Assembly (NCBI GenBank): GCA_965276765.1
Contig: OZ255627.1
Location: 186,001-250,000, forward strand
Source of the DNA: G965276765 sp965276765
Lineage (GTDB): Bacteria > Actinomycetota > Acidimicrobiia > Acidimicrobiales > Palsa-688
Length of the DNA: 64,000 nucleotides
Direction: 5' to 3'
Shown: positions 7,247-15,785 of the stretch, in pieces
Position numbering within the stretch: the first letter of the stretch is position 1
Layout of the letters: every line of letters begins with the position of its first letter
Notes under the pieces: model-generated
What the model was told of the DNA's origin: nothing
What the model saw: the letters and a program-made list of their open reading frames with translations, nothing else
Databases searched by the model: none
Made by a program: the position numbers and the translations under genes

Positions 7247-8563
7247 TTAGCTCAGGAAGCCCTCGTAGTTACGCAGCATCAGCTGGCTGTCGACCTGCTT
7301 CATCGTCTCGAGGGCGACGCCCACGGCGATCAAGAGGGTCGTGCCGGCAAAGGGGTAGTTCTGGATGTGGAAGAGCGCCAGCATCAAAGCCGGCAGCAGG
7401 GCAATGGCGCCGAGCCACACCGCGCCCGGCAGGGTGATCCGGTTGAGGATCATCTGCAGGTGTCGTTCGGTCGGTGGGCCGGGGCGGATGCCGGGGATGT
7501 ACCCCCCCTGTTTTCGAATGATGTCCGCCTGCTGGTGCGGGTCGAACGTCAGGGCGGCGTAAAAGTACGCGAACCCGAGGATCAGCACGCCGTACAGGCC
7601 GATGTAGGTCAGGTCGTTGGGTTGGGCCAGGTGGGTGTTGACCCACGACTGGACCGAGAGGCCCCACCCGTGGGTAGGCAGCACGTTGGAGATGAGGATC
7701 GGAAAGTAGAGCACCGAGTTGGCGAAGATGATCGGCACGACCCCGCCGGTGTTCACCTTCATCGGGATATAGGTGCTCTGCCCGCCGTACATCCTTCGTC
7801 CCACGACCCGCTTGGCGAAGGTCACGGGGATGCGCCGCTGGCCCTGTTCGACGAAGACGATGCAGCCGAGCAGGATCACCGAGATGATGATGACGATGAT
7901 CAGCTTGGCCCACCCGGCCTGGTCCTTGATGGCCGCCCCGCCCGCCGGCATGGTCGAAACGACGTTGGCGAAGATCAGGATCGACATGCCCTGACCGATG
8001 CCCCGCTGCGTGATGAGCTCGCCGAGCCACATGACCACAACGGTCCCTGCGGTCATGGTGAGCACGATCAGCAGCACACGCGGAATGGAGAAATGGGGGA
8101 TGAAGTTGCCCGTGACCGACGTGCCGAGCAACGAGGAAGGGTTGCTGTGGAAGACGTAGGCCAACGTCGTCGCCTGCAGCACGGCGAGCACGATGGTCAC
8201 GTAGCGGGTGATCTGCGTCAGCTTCTTCTGCCCCGACGCCCCCTCGTCGCGCCACTTCTCGAACTTGGGGATCACGACCATCAACAGCTGGATGATGATC
8301 GAGCTGGTGATGTAGGGCATGATCCCGAGCCCGAACACCGCGAAGCGGGCCAGTCCCCCGCCTGAGAAGATGTTGAGGAAGCTGAAGACACCCCCCTTGG
8401 CCGACGAGCTGGCGGCCTGCTCGACGGCCTTGTAGCTGATCCCGGGGCAGGGGATGTTGGCACCGAGGCGGTAGATGGCGATCACGACCAGCGTGAACAG
8501 CACCTTTTTCCGCAGGTCGGCGACCCGGAACATGTTCGAAAGGTTTGAGATTGAAGCAGGCAC
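7247..8563 (-). CDS. secY: Protein translocase subunit SecY
   Basis: Channel subunit of the general secretion translocon in the cytoplasmic membrane, 438 aa with about ten hydrophobic segments. Typical stretches are LFTLVVIAIYRLGANIPCPGI, FGLGIMPYITSSIIIQLL, a cytosolic loop QLITQRGIGQGMS-like (LGELITQRGIGQGMS) and RKQGGYIPGIRPGPPTE. It follows rplO with a 72-nt gap. It partners with SecE, encoded at 54.1 kb. Confidence 0.97.
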   Translation of the reverse strand: MPASISNLSNMFRVADLRKKVLFTLVVIAIYRLGANIPCPGISYKAVEQAASSSAKGGVFSFLNIFSGGGLARFAVFGLGIMPYITSSIIIQLLMVVIPKFEKWRDEGASGQKKLTQITRYVTIVLAVLQATTLAYVFHSNPSSLLGTSVTGNFIPHFSIPRVLLIVLTMTAGTVVVMWLGELITQRGIGQGMSILIFANVVSTMPAGGAAIKDQAGWAKLIIVIIISVILLGCIVFVEQGQRRIPVTFAKRVVGRRMYGGQSTYIPMKVNTGGVVPIIFANSVLYFPILISNVLPTHGWGLSVQSWVNTHLAQPNDLTYIGLYGVLILGFAYFYAALTFDPHQQADIIRKQGGYIPGIRPGPPTERHLQMILNRITLPGAVWLGAIALLPALMLALFHIQNYPFAGTTLLIAVGVALETMKQVDSQLMLRNYEGFLS

Positions 8564-8635
8564 CCGGTTCTCCTGGCGGGGGACGGGTTGAGGCTAGCGT
8601 CCGCTCAGCGGCTGGGCTGTTCAGCGGCTGGCGGC

Positions 8636-9124
8636 TCAGCGGTTGGTGAGGGCGTTGCCCTTGGCCGGCGGACGCCGGTCGCCCCAGGGGGGCGAGAGCA
8701 CTTCGGTGCTGCCACCTGCGCCTTCGATGGCGGCGACGGCGCTGCGGGAGAAGGCGTGGGCCGAGACGGTGACTTTTCGGGTCAGCTCGCCCCGGCCGAG
8801 GACCTTGACGAGACCGCGCTTGTGGACGAGCCCAACGGCCCGCAGCGTCTCGGGGTTGACCACGTCACCGGTGAAGGCCTCGATGGCATCGAGGTTGACG
8901 ACGGTGTACTCGACCCTGAACGGGTTGTTGAACCCCTTCAGCTTGGGGATGCGCTGAGCCAGGGGAAGCTGGCCTCCCTCGAAACCGGGCTTGATGTTGT
9001 TCCTCGCGCCCTGGCCCTTTGTACCGCGACCAGCGGTCTTGCCGCCCTTGCCGGCGATGCCACGTCCGACGCGTCGGCGAGGCGAGCTCGAACCGGCGGG
9101 CGGCTTGAGGTCGTGGACCTTCAT
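8636..9124 (-). CDS. rplO: 50S ribosomal protein L15
   Basis: Late-assembling large-subunit protein, 162 aa from the ATG at 9124. It begins MKVHDLKPPAGSSSPRRRVGRG and continues GKTAGRGTKGQGARN and GFEGGQLPLAQRIPKLKGF, diagnostic of L15. Its start overlaps the rpmD stop by 4 nt (ATGA). Confidence 0.97.
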   Translation of the reverse strand: MKVHDLKPPAGSSSPRRRVGRGIAGKGGKTAGRGTKGQGARNNIKPGFEGGQLPLAQRIPKLKGFNNPFRVEYTVVNLDAIEAFTGDVVNPETLRAVGLVHKRGLVKVLGRGELTRKVTVSAHAFSRSAVAAIEGAGGSTEVLSPPWGDRRPPAKGNALTNR

Positions 9125-9342
9125 CGGGACTCCTCTCCTGCAGCCTCGACCCGGACCAGATGGGGGACTCGGGCGATCATGCCCCGGATCTCCGGGCGGT
9201 CCGGGAGGGTGTTGGCGGTACCGATCCCGTGCAGCCCGAGGGCTCGCAGGGTGCCTCGGTGCTTGGGCTTGGTGCCGATGCCGGAGCGAACCTGCGTAAC
9301 GAGGATCGACCCGGTGTCGGTGAGCGGACTGCCGTGGGCCAT
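9121..9342 (-). CDS. rpmD: 50S ribosomal protein L30
   Basis: 73-aa large-subunit protein. It shows ILVTQVRSGIGTKPKHRGTL and LRALGLHGIGTANTLPDRPE, matching the compact L30 fold. It overlaps rpsE by 1 nt (TGATG) and rplO by 4 nt, so the three genes form a translationally coupled string. Confidence 0.95.
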   Translation of the reverse strand: MAHGSPLTDTGSILVTQVRSGIGTKPKHRGTLRALGLHGIGTANTLPDRPEIRGMIARVPHLVRVEAAGEESR

Positions 9343-9893
9343 CAGGCCACCTCGGTCGGTACGTGCGGGCCTCGCTGGCTCTCCTGGTAGGCGCGCAGCA
9401 CGCCGGCCGGCGTGACCTCCTCGGGTGACTTGCCCCGGAGGCGGGCGATGTCGTCGGGTCGCTTGAGACCGCGGAGGCCGGCGACGGTCGCCTGGGCGAC
9501 GTTGATGCTGTTGGACGAGCCCAAGGACTTGGCCAGGATGTCATGGATGCCGGCCATCTCGAGGATGGCGCGAGCCGCCCCGCCGGCGATGACGCCGGTA
9601 CCGGGAGCGGCCGGCTTGAGCAGTACCCGTCCCGCCCCGGCCTCGCCGAGGATCGGGTGGGTGATGGTAGAACCGGCGAGGGGGACCTTGAACAGGTTCT
9701 TCTTGGCCTCCTCGATGCCCTTCTGCACGGCCAGGCCCGCCTCCTTGGCCTTCCCGTAGCCGAGGCCGACGTTGCCCTGCCCGTCGCCGATCACCATGAG
9801 GGCGGCGAAGGAGAACCGCCGGCCGCCCTTGACGACCTTGGCGACCCGGTTGACCTTGATTGTCCGGTCTTCGTATTGCGAATCAGCGGGCAT
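9342..9893 (-). CDS. rpsE: 30S ribosomal protein S5
   Basis: 183-aa small-subunit protein involved in decoding fidelity and mRNA unwinding. It has RVAKVVKGGRRFSFAALMVIG, GLGYGKAKEAGLAVQKG and the C-terminal GSSNSINVAQATVAGL region. It overlaps rplR by 1 nt and rpmD by 1 nt. Confidence 0.98.
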   Translation of the reverse strand: MPADSQYEDRTIKVNRVAKVVKGGRRFSFAALMVIGDGQGNVGLGYGKAKEAGLAVQKGIEEAKKNLFKVPLAGSTITHPILGEAGAGRVLLKPAAPGTGVIAGGAARAILEMAGIHDILAKSLGSSNSINVAQATVAGLRGLKRPDDIARLRGKSPEEVTPAGVLRAYQESQRGPHVPTEVA

Positions 9894-10255
9894 CAGAACT
9901 CCAGTCCGGCTTCTCGGGCCGCTTCGGCGACCGCTGCGACGCGGCCGTGATACAAGAACCCGCCCCGGTCGAACACGACGCTCGTCACGCCGGCGGTCTT
10001 GGCCCGGTCGGCAACGAGTCGGCCGACCGCGGTCGCCGACGTGGTGTTGCCGGCGCCGGCGCGCAGGTCCTGCTCGACGGAGGAGGCGGCGGCGATCGTC
10101 CGGCCCGTCCTGTCGTCGATCACCTGAGCCACGACATGGCGGTTGGATCGGAACACCGCGAGCCTCGGGCGGAGGGCCGTGCCCGCGACCCGCTTGCGGA
10201 CGCGGTGATGGCGGCGCTTGCGGGCCAGCTGCTTGTCCTTGGTGGTGGTACTCAT
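9893..10255 (-). CDS. rplR: 50S ribosomal protein L18
   Basis: 5S rRNA-binding protein, 120 aa. It has RKRRHHRVRKRVAGTALRPRL, AVFRSNRHVVAQVIDD and the C-terminal FDRGGFLYHGRVAAVAEAARE signature. It sits 7 nt after rplF. Confidence 0.97.
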   Translation of the reverse strand: MSTTTKDKQLARKRRHHRVRKRVAGTALRPRLAVFRSNRHVVAQVIDDRTGRTIAAASSVEQDLRAGAGNTTSATAVGRLVADRAKTAGVTSVVFDRGGFLYHGRVAAVAEAAREAGLEF

Positions 10256-10262
10256 CGTTTCC

Positions 10263-10802
10263 CTACTTGGCGGCCTTGCCGGCCTTGCGGATGACCCGCT
10301 CGCCGGCGTAGCGGACGCCCTTGCCCTTGTAGGGCTCGGGCTTGCGGATCTTGCGAATGTTGGCGGCGACCTGTCCGACCAGCTCTTTGTCGATGCCGCG
10401 CACGGCGATGCGGGTCGGCTGTGGCACCTCGAAGGTGATGCCAGCGGGGGCGTCGACGAAGACCGGGTGGCTGAACCCGAGAGCGAGCTCCACCTGACCT
10501 TCGCTCCTCTGGTTGGCCCGGTACCCGACGCCGACGATCTCGAGCTCCTTGGTGAACCCGTCGGTGACGCCGACGACCATGTTGTTGACCAGGCTCCGGG
10601 TCAGGCCGTGCAGGGCCCGGTTGGCCCGCTCGTCGTCGGGCCGCTCGACCACGAGCGACGCCTCCTCCTTACGGACCGTGATCTCGCCCGGCAGGTCGCG
10701 GTCGAGGGTGCCCTTCGGGCCCTTCACGGTGACATGACGGTCGGCGACGGTCACCTCCACGCCGGAAGGAACCGTGATGGGGCTACGGCCGATGCGGGAC
10801 AT
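10263..10802 (-). CDS. rplF: 50S ribosomal protein L6
   Basis: 179-aa large-subunit protein with the usual two repeated domains. It begins MSRIGRSPITVPSGVEVTV and ends with PEPYKGKGVRYAGERVIRKAGK, the L6 signature. It lies between rpsH and rplR with short gaps. Confidence 0.98.
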   Translation of the reverse strand: MSRIGRSPITVPSGVEVTVADRHVTVKGPKGTLDRDLPGEITVRKEEASLVVERPDDERANRALHGLTRSLVNNMVVGVTDGFTKELEIVGVGYRANQRSEGQVELALGFSHPVFVDAPAGITFEVPQPTRIAVRGIDKELVGQVAANIRKIRKPEPYKGKGVRYAGERVIRKAGKAAK

Positions 10803-10814
10803 GGGACTCCTTCC

Positions 10815-11219
10815 TCACCACACGAAGCACAGGACCTCGCCCCCGACGCGGCGCTGACGCGCCTCGCGATCGGTGAGCAGTCCCTGGCTGGTGGACAGGA
10901 CAGCGACGCCGAGACCGCCGAGCACTCTCGGCAGCTTGTCGGCTGCGGTATAGACCCGAAGGCCGGGCTTGGAGACCCGGCGGATGCCGGAGATGGTCCG
11001 GCTCCTGTCCGGGGCGTACTTCATGCGGACCTCGAGAACCCGGCCGGGCCGGGTGCCGTCGGCACCCACGTCGAAGCCCTCGATGTAGCCCTCGCGGGCG
11101 AGGACGACCGCAAGGGCCTCCTTGAGCTTCGATGACGGCATGCGCACCGTGTCGTGCATCGCCACGTTGGCGTTGCGGATCCGGGTGAGCATGTCCGCGA
11201 TGGGGTCGGTCATCGTCAT
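10815..11219 (-). CDS. rpsH: 30S ribosomal protein S8
   Basis: 16S rRNA-binding assembly protein, known in other bacteria to act as the translational repressor of this operon. The 134-aa product starts TMTDPIADMLTRIRNANVAMHD and ends GGEVLCFVW, typical of S8. A TMTMTDP double start (MTMTD) leaves a two-residue uncertainty at the N terminus. Confidence 0.98.
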   Translation of the reverse strand: MTMTDPIADMLTRIRNANVAMHDTVRMPSSKLKEALAVVLAREGYIEGFDVGADGTRPGRVLEVRMKYAPDRSRTISGIRRVSKPGLRVYTAADKLPRVLGGLGVAVLSTSQGLLTDREARQRRVGGEVLCFVW

Positions 11220-11231
11220 GCGGGCGTCCTC

Positions 11232-11417
11232 CTACCAGCTCGCCTTGGTGACACCGGGGACCTCGCCGGCGTGGGCGAGGTCGCGCAGGCAGATACGGCA
11301 CAGGCCGAACTTGCGGAACACCGAGTGCGGCCTCCCGCACCGGCGGCAGCGGGTGTAGGCCCTGACCTTGTACTTGGGCTTGCGCTGGCTCTTGATGATG
11401 AGCGCCTTCTTGGCCAT
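11232..11417 (-). CDS. rpsZ: 30S ribosomal protein S14, zinc-binding short form
   Basis: 61-aa type Z S14. It has two CXXC pairs, CRRC and CRIC, 12 residues apart, binding one zinc ion; MAKKALIIKSQRKPKYKVRAY precedes them. It begins at the rplE stop with a 1-nt overlap. Whether a long cysteine-free S14 also exists elsewhere cannot be seen here. Confidence 0.96.
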   Translation of the reverse strand: MAKKALIIKSQRKPKYKVRAYTRCRRCGRPHSVFRKFGLCRICLRDLAHAGEVPGVTKASW

Positions 11418-12001
11418 TAGTTGCCTTCCTTGCGGAACGGGAATCCGAAGGCGTCGAGCAGGGCCCGACCCTCGTCGTTGGTCCGTGCGGTCGTCACGAT
11501 CGTGATGTCCATCCCCCGGGGGGCGTCGATCTTGTCGTAGTCGATCTCCGGAAAGATCAGCTGCTCGGTGATGCCGAACGTGTAGTTGCCGCGACCGTCG
11601 AACTGGCGGGGCGACAGGCCCCTGAAGTCACGCATGCGGGGGATCGCCAGGCTGATCAGGCGATCGAAGAACTCCCACATCCGGTCGCCACGAAGCGTCA
11701 CCTTGGCGCCGATGGCGTTGCCCTCGCGGAGCTTGAAACCGGCGATGGACTGCTTGGCCGTCGTGACCATCGGCTTTTGGCCGGTGATGGTCGTCAGGTC
11801 ACGGACGGCGCCTTCTAGGAGCGACTGCTGCTGGGTCGCCCGACCGACGCCGCAATTGAGCACGATCTTCTCGAAGGTCGGTACCAACATGATGTTGGGC
11901 AGGCCGAGGCTCTCCTTCAGAGCGGCCCTGACCTCTTGTTGGTAGCGGACCTTGAGGCGGGGCCTCGCCGGCGCGGAGCCGGTGGTGGCGGTGGCGGCCA
12001 T
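11417..12001 (-). CDS. rplE: 50S ribosomal protein L5
   Basis: 5S rRNA-binding protein of the central protuberance, 194 aa. The signature segment PNIMLVPTFEKIVLNCGVG is followed by ITGQKPMVTTAKQSIAGFKLR and YTFGITEQLIFPEIDYDK. It follows rplX directly, with no gap. Confidence 0.97.
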   Translation of the reverse strand: MAATATTGSAPARPRLKVRYQQEVRAALKESLGLPNIMLVPTFEKIVLNCGVGRATQQQSLLEGAVRDLTTITGQKPMVTTAKQSIAGFKLREGNAIGAKVTLRGDRMWEFFDRLISLAIPRMRDFRGLSPRQFDGRGNYTFGITEQLIFPEIDYDKIDAPRGMDITIVTTARTNDEGRALLDAFGFPFRKEGN

Positions 12002-12346
12002 CTACAGGTCACCTCCGCAGTGCACGCAGACGCGGTGCTTCTTGCCGTCGTCATCGACGACGTAACCGACCCTGGTGGCGCCGTCCTTGGAGCAGACGAT
12101 GGCGACCGAAGAGGCGTGCATCGGCATGTCCTTGTCGATGATGCCGCCCTTCATCCTCGTGGACGTCTGGCGCTGATGCTTCTTGACCACGTTGACGCCC
12201 TCGACGATGACCTTGTTGGCCTCGGGAAGGACACGGGTCACCTCACCGGTCTGGCCTCTCTCCTTGCCGGAGAGGACCTGCACCTTGTCACCGCGACGCA
12301 GCTTCATCTTCACGCGGGGTTGGGGCTTGGACTTGCGGGCTGCCAT
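12002..12346 (-). CDS. rplX: 50S ribosomal protein L24
   Basis: Assembly-initiator protein, 114 aa from the ATG at 12346. A KOW motif lies near residues 15-45 (RRGDKVQVLSGKERGQTGEV) with VNVVKKHQRQ after it. The C terminus carries CVHCGG. Its start overlaps the rplN stop by 1 nt, which fixes this start over longer in-frame readings. Confidence 0.95.
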   Translation of the reverse strand: MAARKSKPQPRVKMKLRRGDKVQVLSGKERGQTGEVTRVLPEANKVIVEGVNVVKKHQRQTSTRMKGGIIDKDMPMHASSVAIVCSKDGATRVGYVVDDDGKKHRVCVHCGGDL

Positions 12347-12714
12347 CAGATCACCTCCGGGGCCAGCGAGATGATGCGCATGAAGCGCTTGTCGCGCAGC
12401 TCCCGCCCGACGGGGCCGAAGATGCGCGTGCCGCGCGGCTGTTGCTGGTCGTTGATCAGCACGGCGGCGTTCTCGTCGAAGCGGATGTAGCTGCCGTCCG
12501 GGCGGCGGCGCTCCTTCTTGGTGCGCACGACGACGCACTTGACCACGTCGCCCTTCTTGACGTTGGCACCGGGAATGGCGTCCTTGACGGTCGCCACGAA
12601 GATGTCACCGATGGACGCGTACCGACGCTTGGAGCCGCCGAGCACCTTGATGCAGAGCACCTCCTTGGCGCCCGAGTTGTCGGCGACGCGCAGCCGACTC
12701 TCTTGTTGGATCAT
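12346..12714 (-). CDS. rplN: 50S ribosomal protein L14
   Basis: 122-aa large-subunit protein at the 30S interface. It begins MIQQESRLRVADNSGAKEVLC and contains GDVVKCVVVRTKKERRRPDG, typical of L14 and of normal length. It follows rpsQ with a 13-nt gap. Confidence 0.98.
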   Translation of the reverse strand: MIQQESRLRVADNSGAKEVLCIKVLGGSKRRYASIGDIFVATVKDAIPGANVKKGDVVKCVVVRTKKERRRPDGSYIRFDENAAVLINDQQQPRGTRIFGPVGRELRDKRFMRIISLAPEVI

Positions 12715-12727
12715 GTCATCTCCCTGA

Positions 12728-13033
12728 CTACTTGGCCCGCTCGAGGACCTGGACGACCCGCCAGCGCTTCAGCTTGGACTGGGGGCGGGTCTCGGCCAGG
12801 CGGACCCGGTCGCCGACACGCGTGTCGTTGGTCTCGTCATGGGCGTAAAAGCGCTTGGTGCGCTGCACCGTCTTGGCGTACCTGGGGTGGCGGACCCGCT
12901 CGATGACGGCCACGACGGCGGTCTTGTCCATTGCGGTCGACACGACGAGGCCCTCGCGAACCTTGCGATGGTTTTCGCGTCCTGCCGCGGTCTCGGGATC
13001 GGTCGCGGCCTGGTCCGTGGTCTCTTCGGCCAT
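12728..13033 (-). CDS. rpsQ: 30S ribosomal protein S17
   Basis: 101-aa primary 16S rRNA binder. The core reads VSTAMDKTAVVAVIERVRH and DTRVGDRVRLAETRPQSKLK. An N-terminal extension of about 25 residues, rich in Glu, Thr and Ala, precedes the core, as in other actinobacteria. It overlaps rpmC by 1 nt. Confidence 0.97.
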   Translation of the reverse strand: MAEETTDQAATDPETAAGRENHRKVREGLVVSTAMDKTAVVAVIERVRHPRYAKTVQRTKRFYAHDETNDTRVGDRVRLAETRPQSKLKRWRVVQVLERAK

Positions 13034-13260
13034 CAGGCCCTCACCTCCGTGGCGGCCGCCTCGGCCGCCTCGATCTCTCGTTCGCGCAGGATGGTGGAGA
13101 TCCTGGCGATCTCCTTCCGCACCTGCCCGAGCCTGGCGGAGTTGTCCTGCTTGCCGGTCGCCAATTGGAACCGCAGCTTGAACAGCTCGTCTTTGCTCTC
13201 GGCCAGCTTGGCGTCGAGCTCGTCGAGGTTGAGCTCACGCAACTCGCTCGTCTTGGTCAT
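13033..13260 (-). CDS. rpmC: 50S ribosomal protein L29
   Basis: 75-aa helical protein at the exit tunnel, from the ATG at 13260. It reads ELRELNLDELDAKLAESKDEL and LFKLRFQLATGKQDNSARLG, the L29 signature, with an acidic/Ala C-terminal end. It overlaps rplP by 4 nt and rpsQ by 1 nt. Confidence 0.96.
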   Translation of the reverse strand: MTKTSELRELNLDELDAKLAESKDELFKLRFQLATGKQDNSARLGQVRKEIARISTILREREIEAAEAAATEVRA

Positions 13261-13688
13261 CCGACCTCGACCTCCTCTTGGCGGGCTCTGACGACGAACC
13301 GGGCCTTGATCGGCAGCTTCTGGATGGCCCGCTCCATGGCGGCGCGACCCAGGTCTTCGTCCACGCCGCCGAGCTCGAAGAGCACGCGGCCCGGCTTGAC
13401 GACCGCGACCCAGAACTCGGGGTTGCCCTTGCCGGAACCCATGCGGGTCTCGGCCGGCTTGGCCGTGACCGGCTTGTCGGGGAACACCCTGATCCACACC
13501 TTCCCGCCGCGCTTCACGTGGCGGGTCATGGCGATACGGGCGGCTTCGATCTGACGGGCCGAGAGCCAACCGGGTTCGAGGGCCTGGATCCCGTAGTCGC
13601 CGAAGGAGACCAGGGTCCCACCCTTGGCCTGCCCCTTGAGGCGGCCCCGCTGCATCTTGCGGTGCTTGACCTTGCGCGGCATCAACAT
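13257..13688 (-). CDS. rplP: 50S ribosomal protein L16
   Basis: 143-aa protein near the peptidyl transferase centre and A-site tRNA. It reads MPRKVKHRKMQRGRLKGQAKG, then ALEPGWLSARQIEAARIAM and RMGSGKGNPEFWVAVVKPGR. The start may be 13688 or the second ATG at 13682; a GGA box 10 nt upstream favours the first. Confidence 0.97.
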   Translation of the reverse strand: MLMPRKVKHRKMQRGRLKGQAKGGTLVSFGDYGIQALEPGWLSARQIEAARIAMTRHVKRGGKVWIRVFPDKPVTAKPAETRMGSGKGNPEFWVAVVKPGRVLFELGGVDEDLGRAAMERAIQKLPIKARFVVRARQEEVEVG

Positions 13689-13691
13689 GGC

Positions 13692-14654
13692 TCAGCCGTC
13701 CTTCGGGAAGTGCGGGGTCTCGTGGTGCTCGCCGCTCGTGCGTCGCTCGATGTCCTCTTCTTCGGCGAGGAGACGCTCGAGCTCGGGGTCCACCTTGACG
13801 ATCGGCTCCTCGACGCTCGGCGCCGGCTCGGTCGCGGCCTGACCCTCTTCGGGCGCGGGGGGCGCGTCGGGGAGCGGCGCGCCGACGCCGGCTCCCGGCT
13901 CGCCCGCGTCGGGACGACGTCGGCCGCCACCGGCCGAGATAACCCGGCGGGGACGGCCCTGGCCCGACGTCTCGCCGACGGCCATGGCCGCCTCGCGGGT
14001 GATCTTCTCCTCGGCCGACGTCTTGTAAGGGCGGATGTCGCCCTTGTAGATCCACACCTTGACGCCTATGCGCCCGTAGGTGGTCTTGGCCTCCCGAAAC
14101 CCGTAGTCGATGTCGGCCCGCAGCGTGTGCAGCGGCACCCGGCCCTCCCGGTAGAACTCACGGCGCGACATCTCCGAGCCGCCGAGGCGCCCGGCGCACT
14201 GGACCCTGATCCCGAGGGCTCCGGCCTTCTGCACCGTCTGGACCGTCCGCTTCATGGCCCGCCTGAAGCTCACCCGGCCGGCGAGCTGGTCGGCGATCCC
14301 TTGGGCCATGAGCGCGGCGTCGAGCTCGGGCTGCTTGATCTCCTGAATGTTGAGCTGGACCTTGGGGTTCTTGGTGAGCTCGGCCAGGTGCGTCCTGAGC
14401 CTGTCGGCCTCAGCGCCCCTGCGTCCGATGACGATCCCGGGCCTGGCCGTGTGGACGTCGATGCGCAGGCGGTCACGGGTCCGCTCGATCTCGATGCGGC
14501 TGACGGCGGCCCGTTCGAGCTGGCTCATCAGGTAGTGCCGGATCTCCCAGTCCTCGATCACATAGTCCTGGTACTGGCGGTCGTTGAACCAGCGGGACTT
14601 CCAATCGGTGGTGATACCCAGGCGAAAGCCGTACGGGTTGACTTTCTGGCCCAT
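13692..14654 (-). CDS. rpsC: 30S ribosomal protein S3 with long acidic C-terminal tail
   Basis: Forms part of the mRNA entry channel. The first 215 or so residues are standard S3: MGQKVNPYGFRLGITTDWKS, a KH domain with RPGIVIGRRGAEADRLRTHL, and RAALMAQGIADQLAGRVSFRR-like sequence (MAQGIADQLAGRVSFRRAMKR). After VAMGETSGQGRP-like sequence (AMAVGETSGQGRPRR) a tail of roughly 90 residues follows, rich in Pro, Ala and Glu and ending FPKDG. The total of 320 aa compares with about 220-240 in most bacteria. It abuts rplV. Confidence 0.97.
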   Translation of the reverse strand: MGQKVNPYGFRLGITTDWKSRWFNDRQYQDYVIEDWEIRHYLMSQLERAAVSRIEIERTRDRLRIDVHTARPGIVIGRRGAEADRLRTHLAELTKNPKVQLNIQEIKQPELDAALMAQGIADQLAGRVSFRRAMKRTVQTVQKAGALGIRVQCAGRLGGSEMSRREFYREGRVPLHTLRADIDYGFREAKTTYGRIGVKVWIYKGDIRPYKTSAEEKITREAAMAVGETSGQGRPRRVISAGGGRRRPDAGEPGAGVGAPLPDAPPAPEEGQAATEPAPSVEEPIVKVDPELERLLAEEEDIERRTSGEHHETPHFPKDG

Positions 14655-15500
14655 TTACTTCTCGTCCTGTTCGGTAGCGGTCGTCGGCTCGTCCTCTTCT
14701 GTCTCGGCTTGTGTCGTGGCTTCTGTATCGGCCTTCTCGGCTGTATCGGCCGACTCGGCCTCTTCGGTCGTCTCATCGGCGCCGGCATCGGTCGCATCGT
14801 CGCCGGCCTCGTCGTCGACCTCATCAGTCGCGTCGGCGTCGACGGACTCGGCCTCGTCGTCGGCCACCCCGTCGGTTGCCTCCGACTCGCCGGCCGCCTC
14901 GGTCTCTTCGTCGGTGACCTCCTCGAGGTCCTCGAGCTCCTCGGGTGCAGGACCGCGCCGGCGGCGCTCGGCTCGCGAACGGGTGTCGTCGCTCGACCCG
15001 CGAGCGCCGGCGACCCGGCGGGACCGCTGGGCGAGCTGCTCGGCCCGGCGACGGGCCCGGAGGCGGTCGAGCTCCTGATCGGAGAGGCGACTCACGATCA
15101 CGGTGATGTGACTCGTCCGCTTGCGGATGCGGGTGGCGCGGCCCCGGGCGCGTGGCCTCCACCGCTTGATGGTCGTGCCCTCGTCGGCGAAGCAGGCCGA
15201 GACAAACAGCTCCTCGGGGTCCTGGTCGTCGTTGTTCTCGGCATTGGCCACAGCCGAGTGGAGCACCTTGTTCACCACGAAGGCGGCGTCGCGCTCGGAA
15301 AAGCGCAGGATGTCCTCGGCTTCCTGGACGGGGCGGTCCCTGACCAGGTTGAGGACCTCGCGCACCTTGTTCGGCGCGATGCGGGCATGTCGGAGCACGG
15401 CACGGGTGCCATGCTCGTGGCCTTCTGAGCCGGCCCGACTGTGCTTGGAGTGGCCTGCGCCGGCGCCTCGAGGCCGCTCGTTGGTCTTCTCGCCGAGCAC
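14655..15500 (-). CDS. rplV: 50S ribosomal protein L22 with very long acidic C-terminal tail
   Basis: Lines the exit tunnel with its beta-hairpin. The L22 core (about residues 30-150) reads VLRHARIAPNKVREVLNLVRD, SAVANAENNDDQDPEELFVS and RWRPRARGRATRIRKRTSHI. A tail of about 125 residues follows; a basic Arg-rich part leads to a stretch made almost entirely of Glu, Asp, Ala and Thr. At 281 aa it is over twice the usual 110-120. The tail is in the same frame and ends exactly before rpsC, so it is part of the gene. Confidence 0.95.
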   Translation of the reverse strand: MLGEKTNERPRGAGAGHSKHSRAGSEGHEHGTRAVLRHARIAPNKVREVLNLVRDRPVQEAEDILRFSERDAAFVVNKVLHSAVANAENNDDQDPEELFVSACFADEGTTIKRWRPRARGRATRIRKRTSHITVIVSRLSDQELDRLRARRRAEQLAQRSRRVAGARGSSDDTRSRAERRRRGPAPEELEDLEEVTDEETEAAGESEATDGVADDEAESVDADATDEVDDEAGDDATDAGADETTEEAESADTAEKADTEATTQAETEEDEPTTATEQDEK

Positions 15501-15779
15501 CTAGCGCCTCCCCGCCCGTTCCTGGCCGGCGTGGAACCGGAAGGTCCGCGTCGGGGCGAACTCCCCCAGCTTGTGGCCGACCATCGACTCGGTGATGTAG
15601 ACGGGCACGTGCTTGCGCCCATCGTGCACCGCGACCGTGTGGCCGACCATGTCGGGGATGATCGTCGAGCGGCGGGACCAGGTCTTGATGACCCGCTTCT
15701 CGTTGCGGGAGTTGAGATCGTCGACCTTCTTGAGCAGATGGTCGTCGACGAACGGGCCCTTCTTCAGGCTGCGGGGCAT
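15501..15779 (-). CDS. rpsS: 30S ribosomal protein S19
   Basis: 92-aa head protein next to S13. It starts MPRSLKKGPFVDDHLLKKVDD and shows RSTIIPDMVGHTVAVHDGRKH and GHKLGEFAPTRTFRFH, a full S19 signature. It lies between rplB (6-nt gap) and rplV, which it abuts. Confidence 0.98.
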   Translation of the reverse strand: MPRSLKKGPFVDDHLLKKVDDLNSRNEKRVIKTWSRRSTIIPDMVGHTVAVHDGRKHVPVYITESMVGHKLGEFAPTRTFRFHAGQERAGRR

Positions 15780-15785
15780 GCGGGA

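Noticed and set aside
6335..8365. Long plus-strand frame opposite map, adk and secY
   Set aside because: His/Asp/Arg-rich shadow translation without motifs, while all three minus-strand genes are unmistakable.
13278..15428. Long plus-strand frame opposite rplP, rpsC and rplV
   Set aside because: Antisense shadow of ribosomal protein genes with their acidic tails; no domain recognised.
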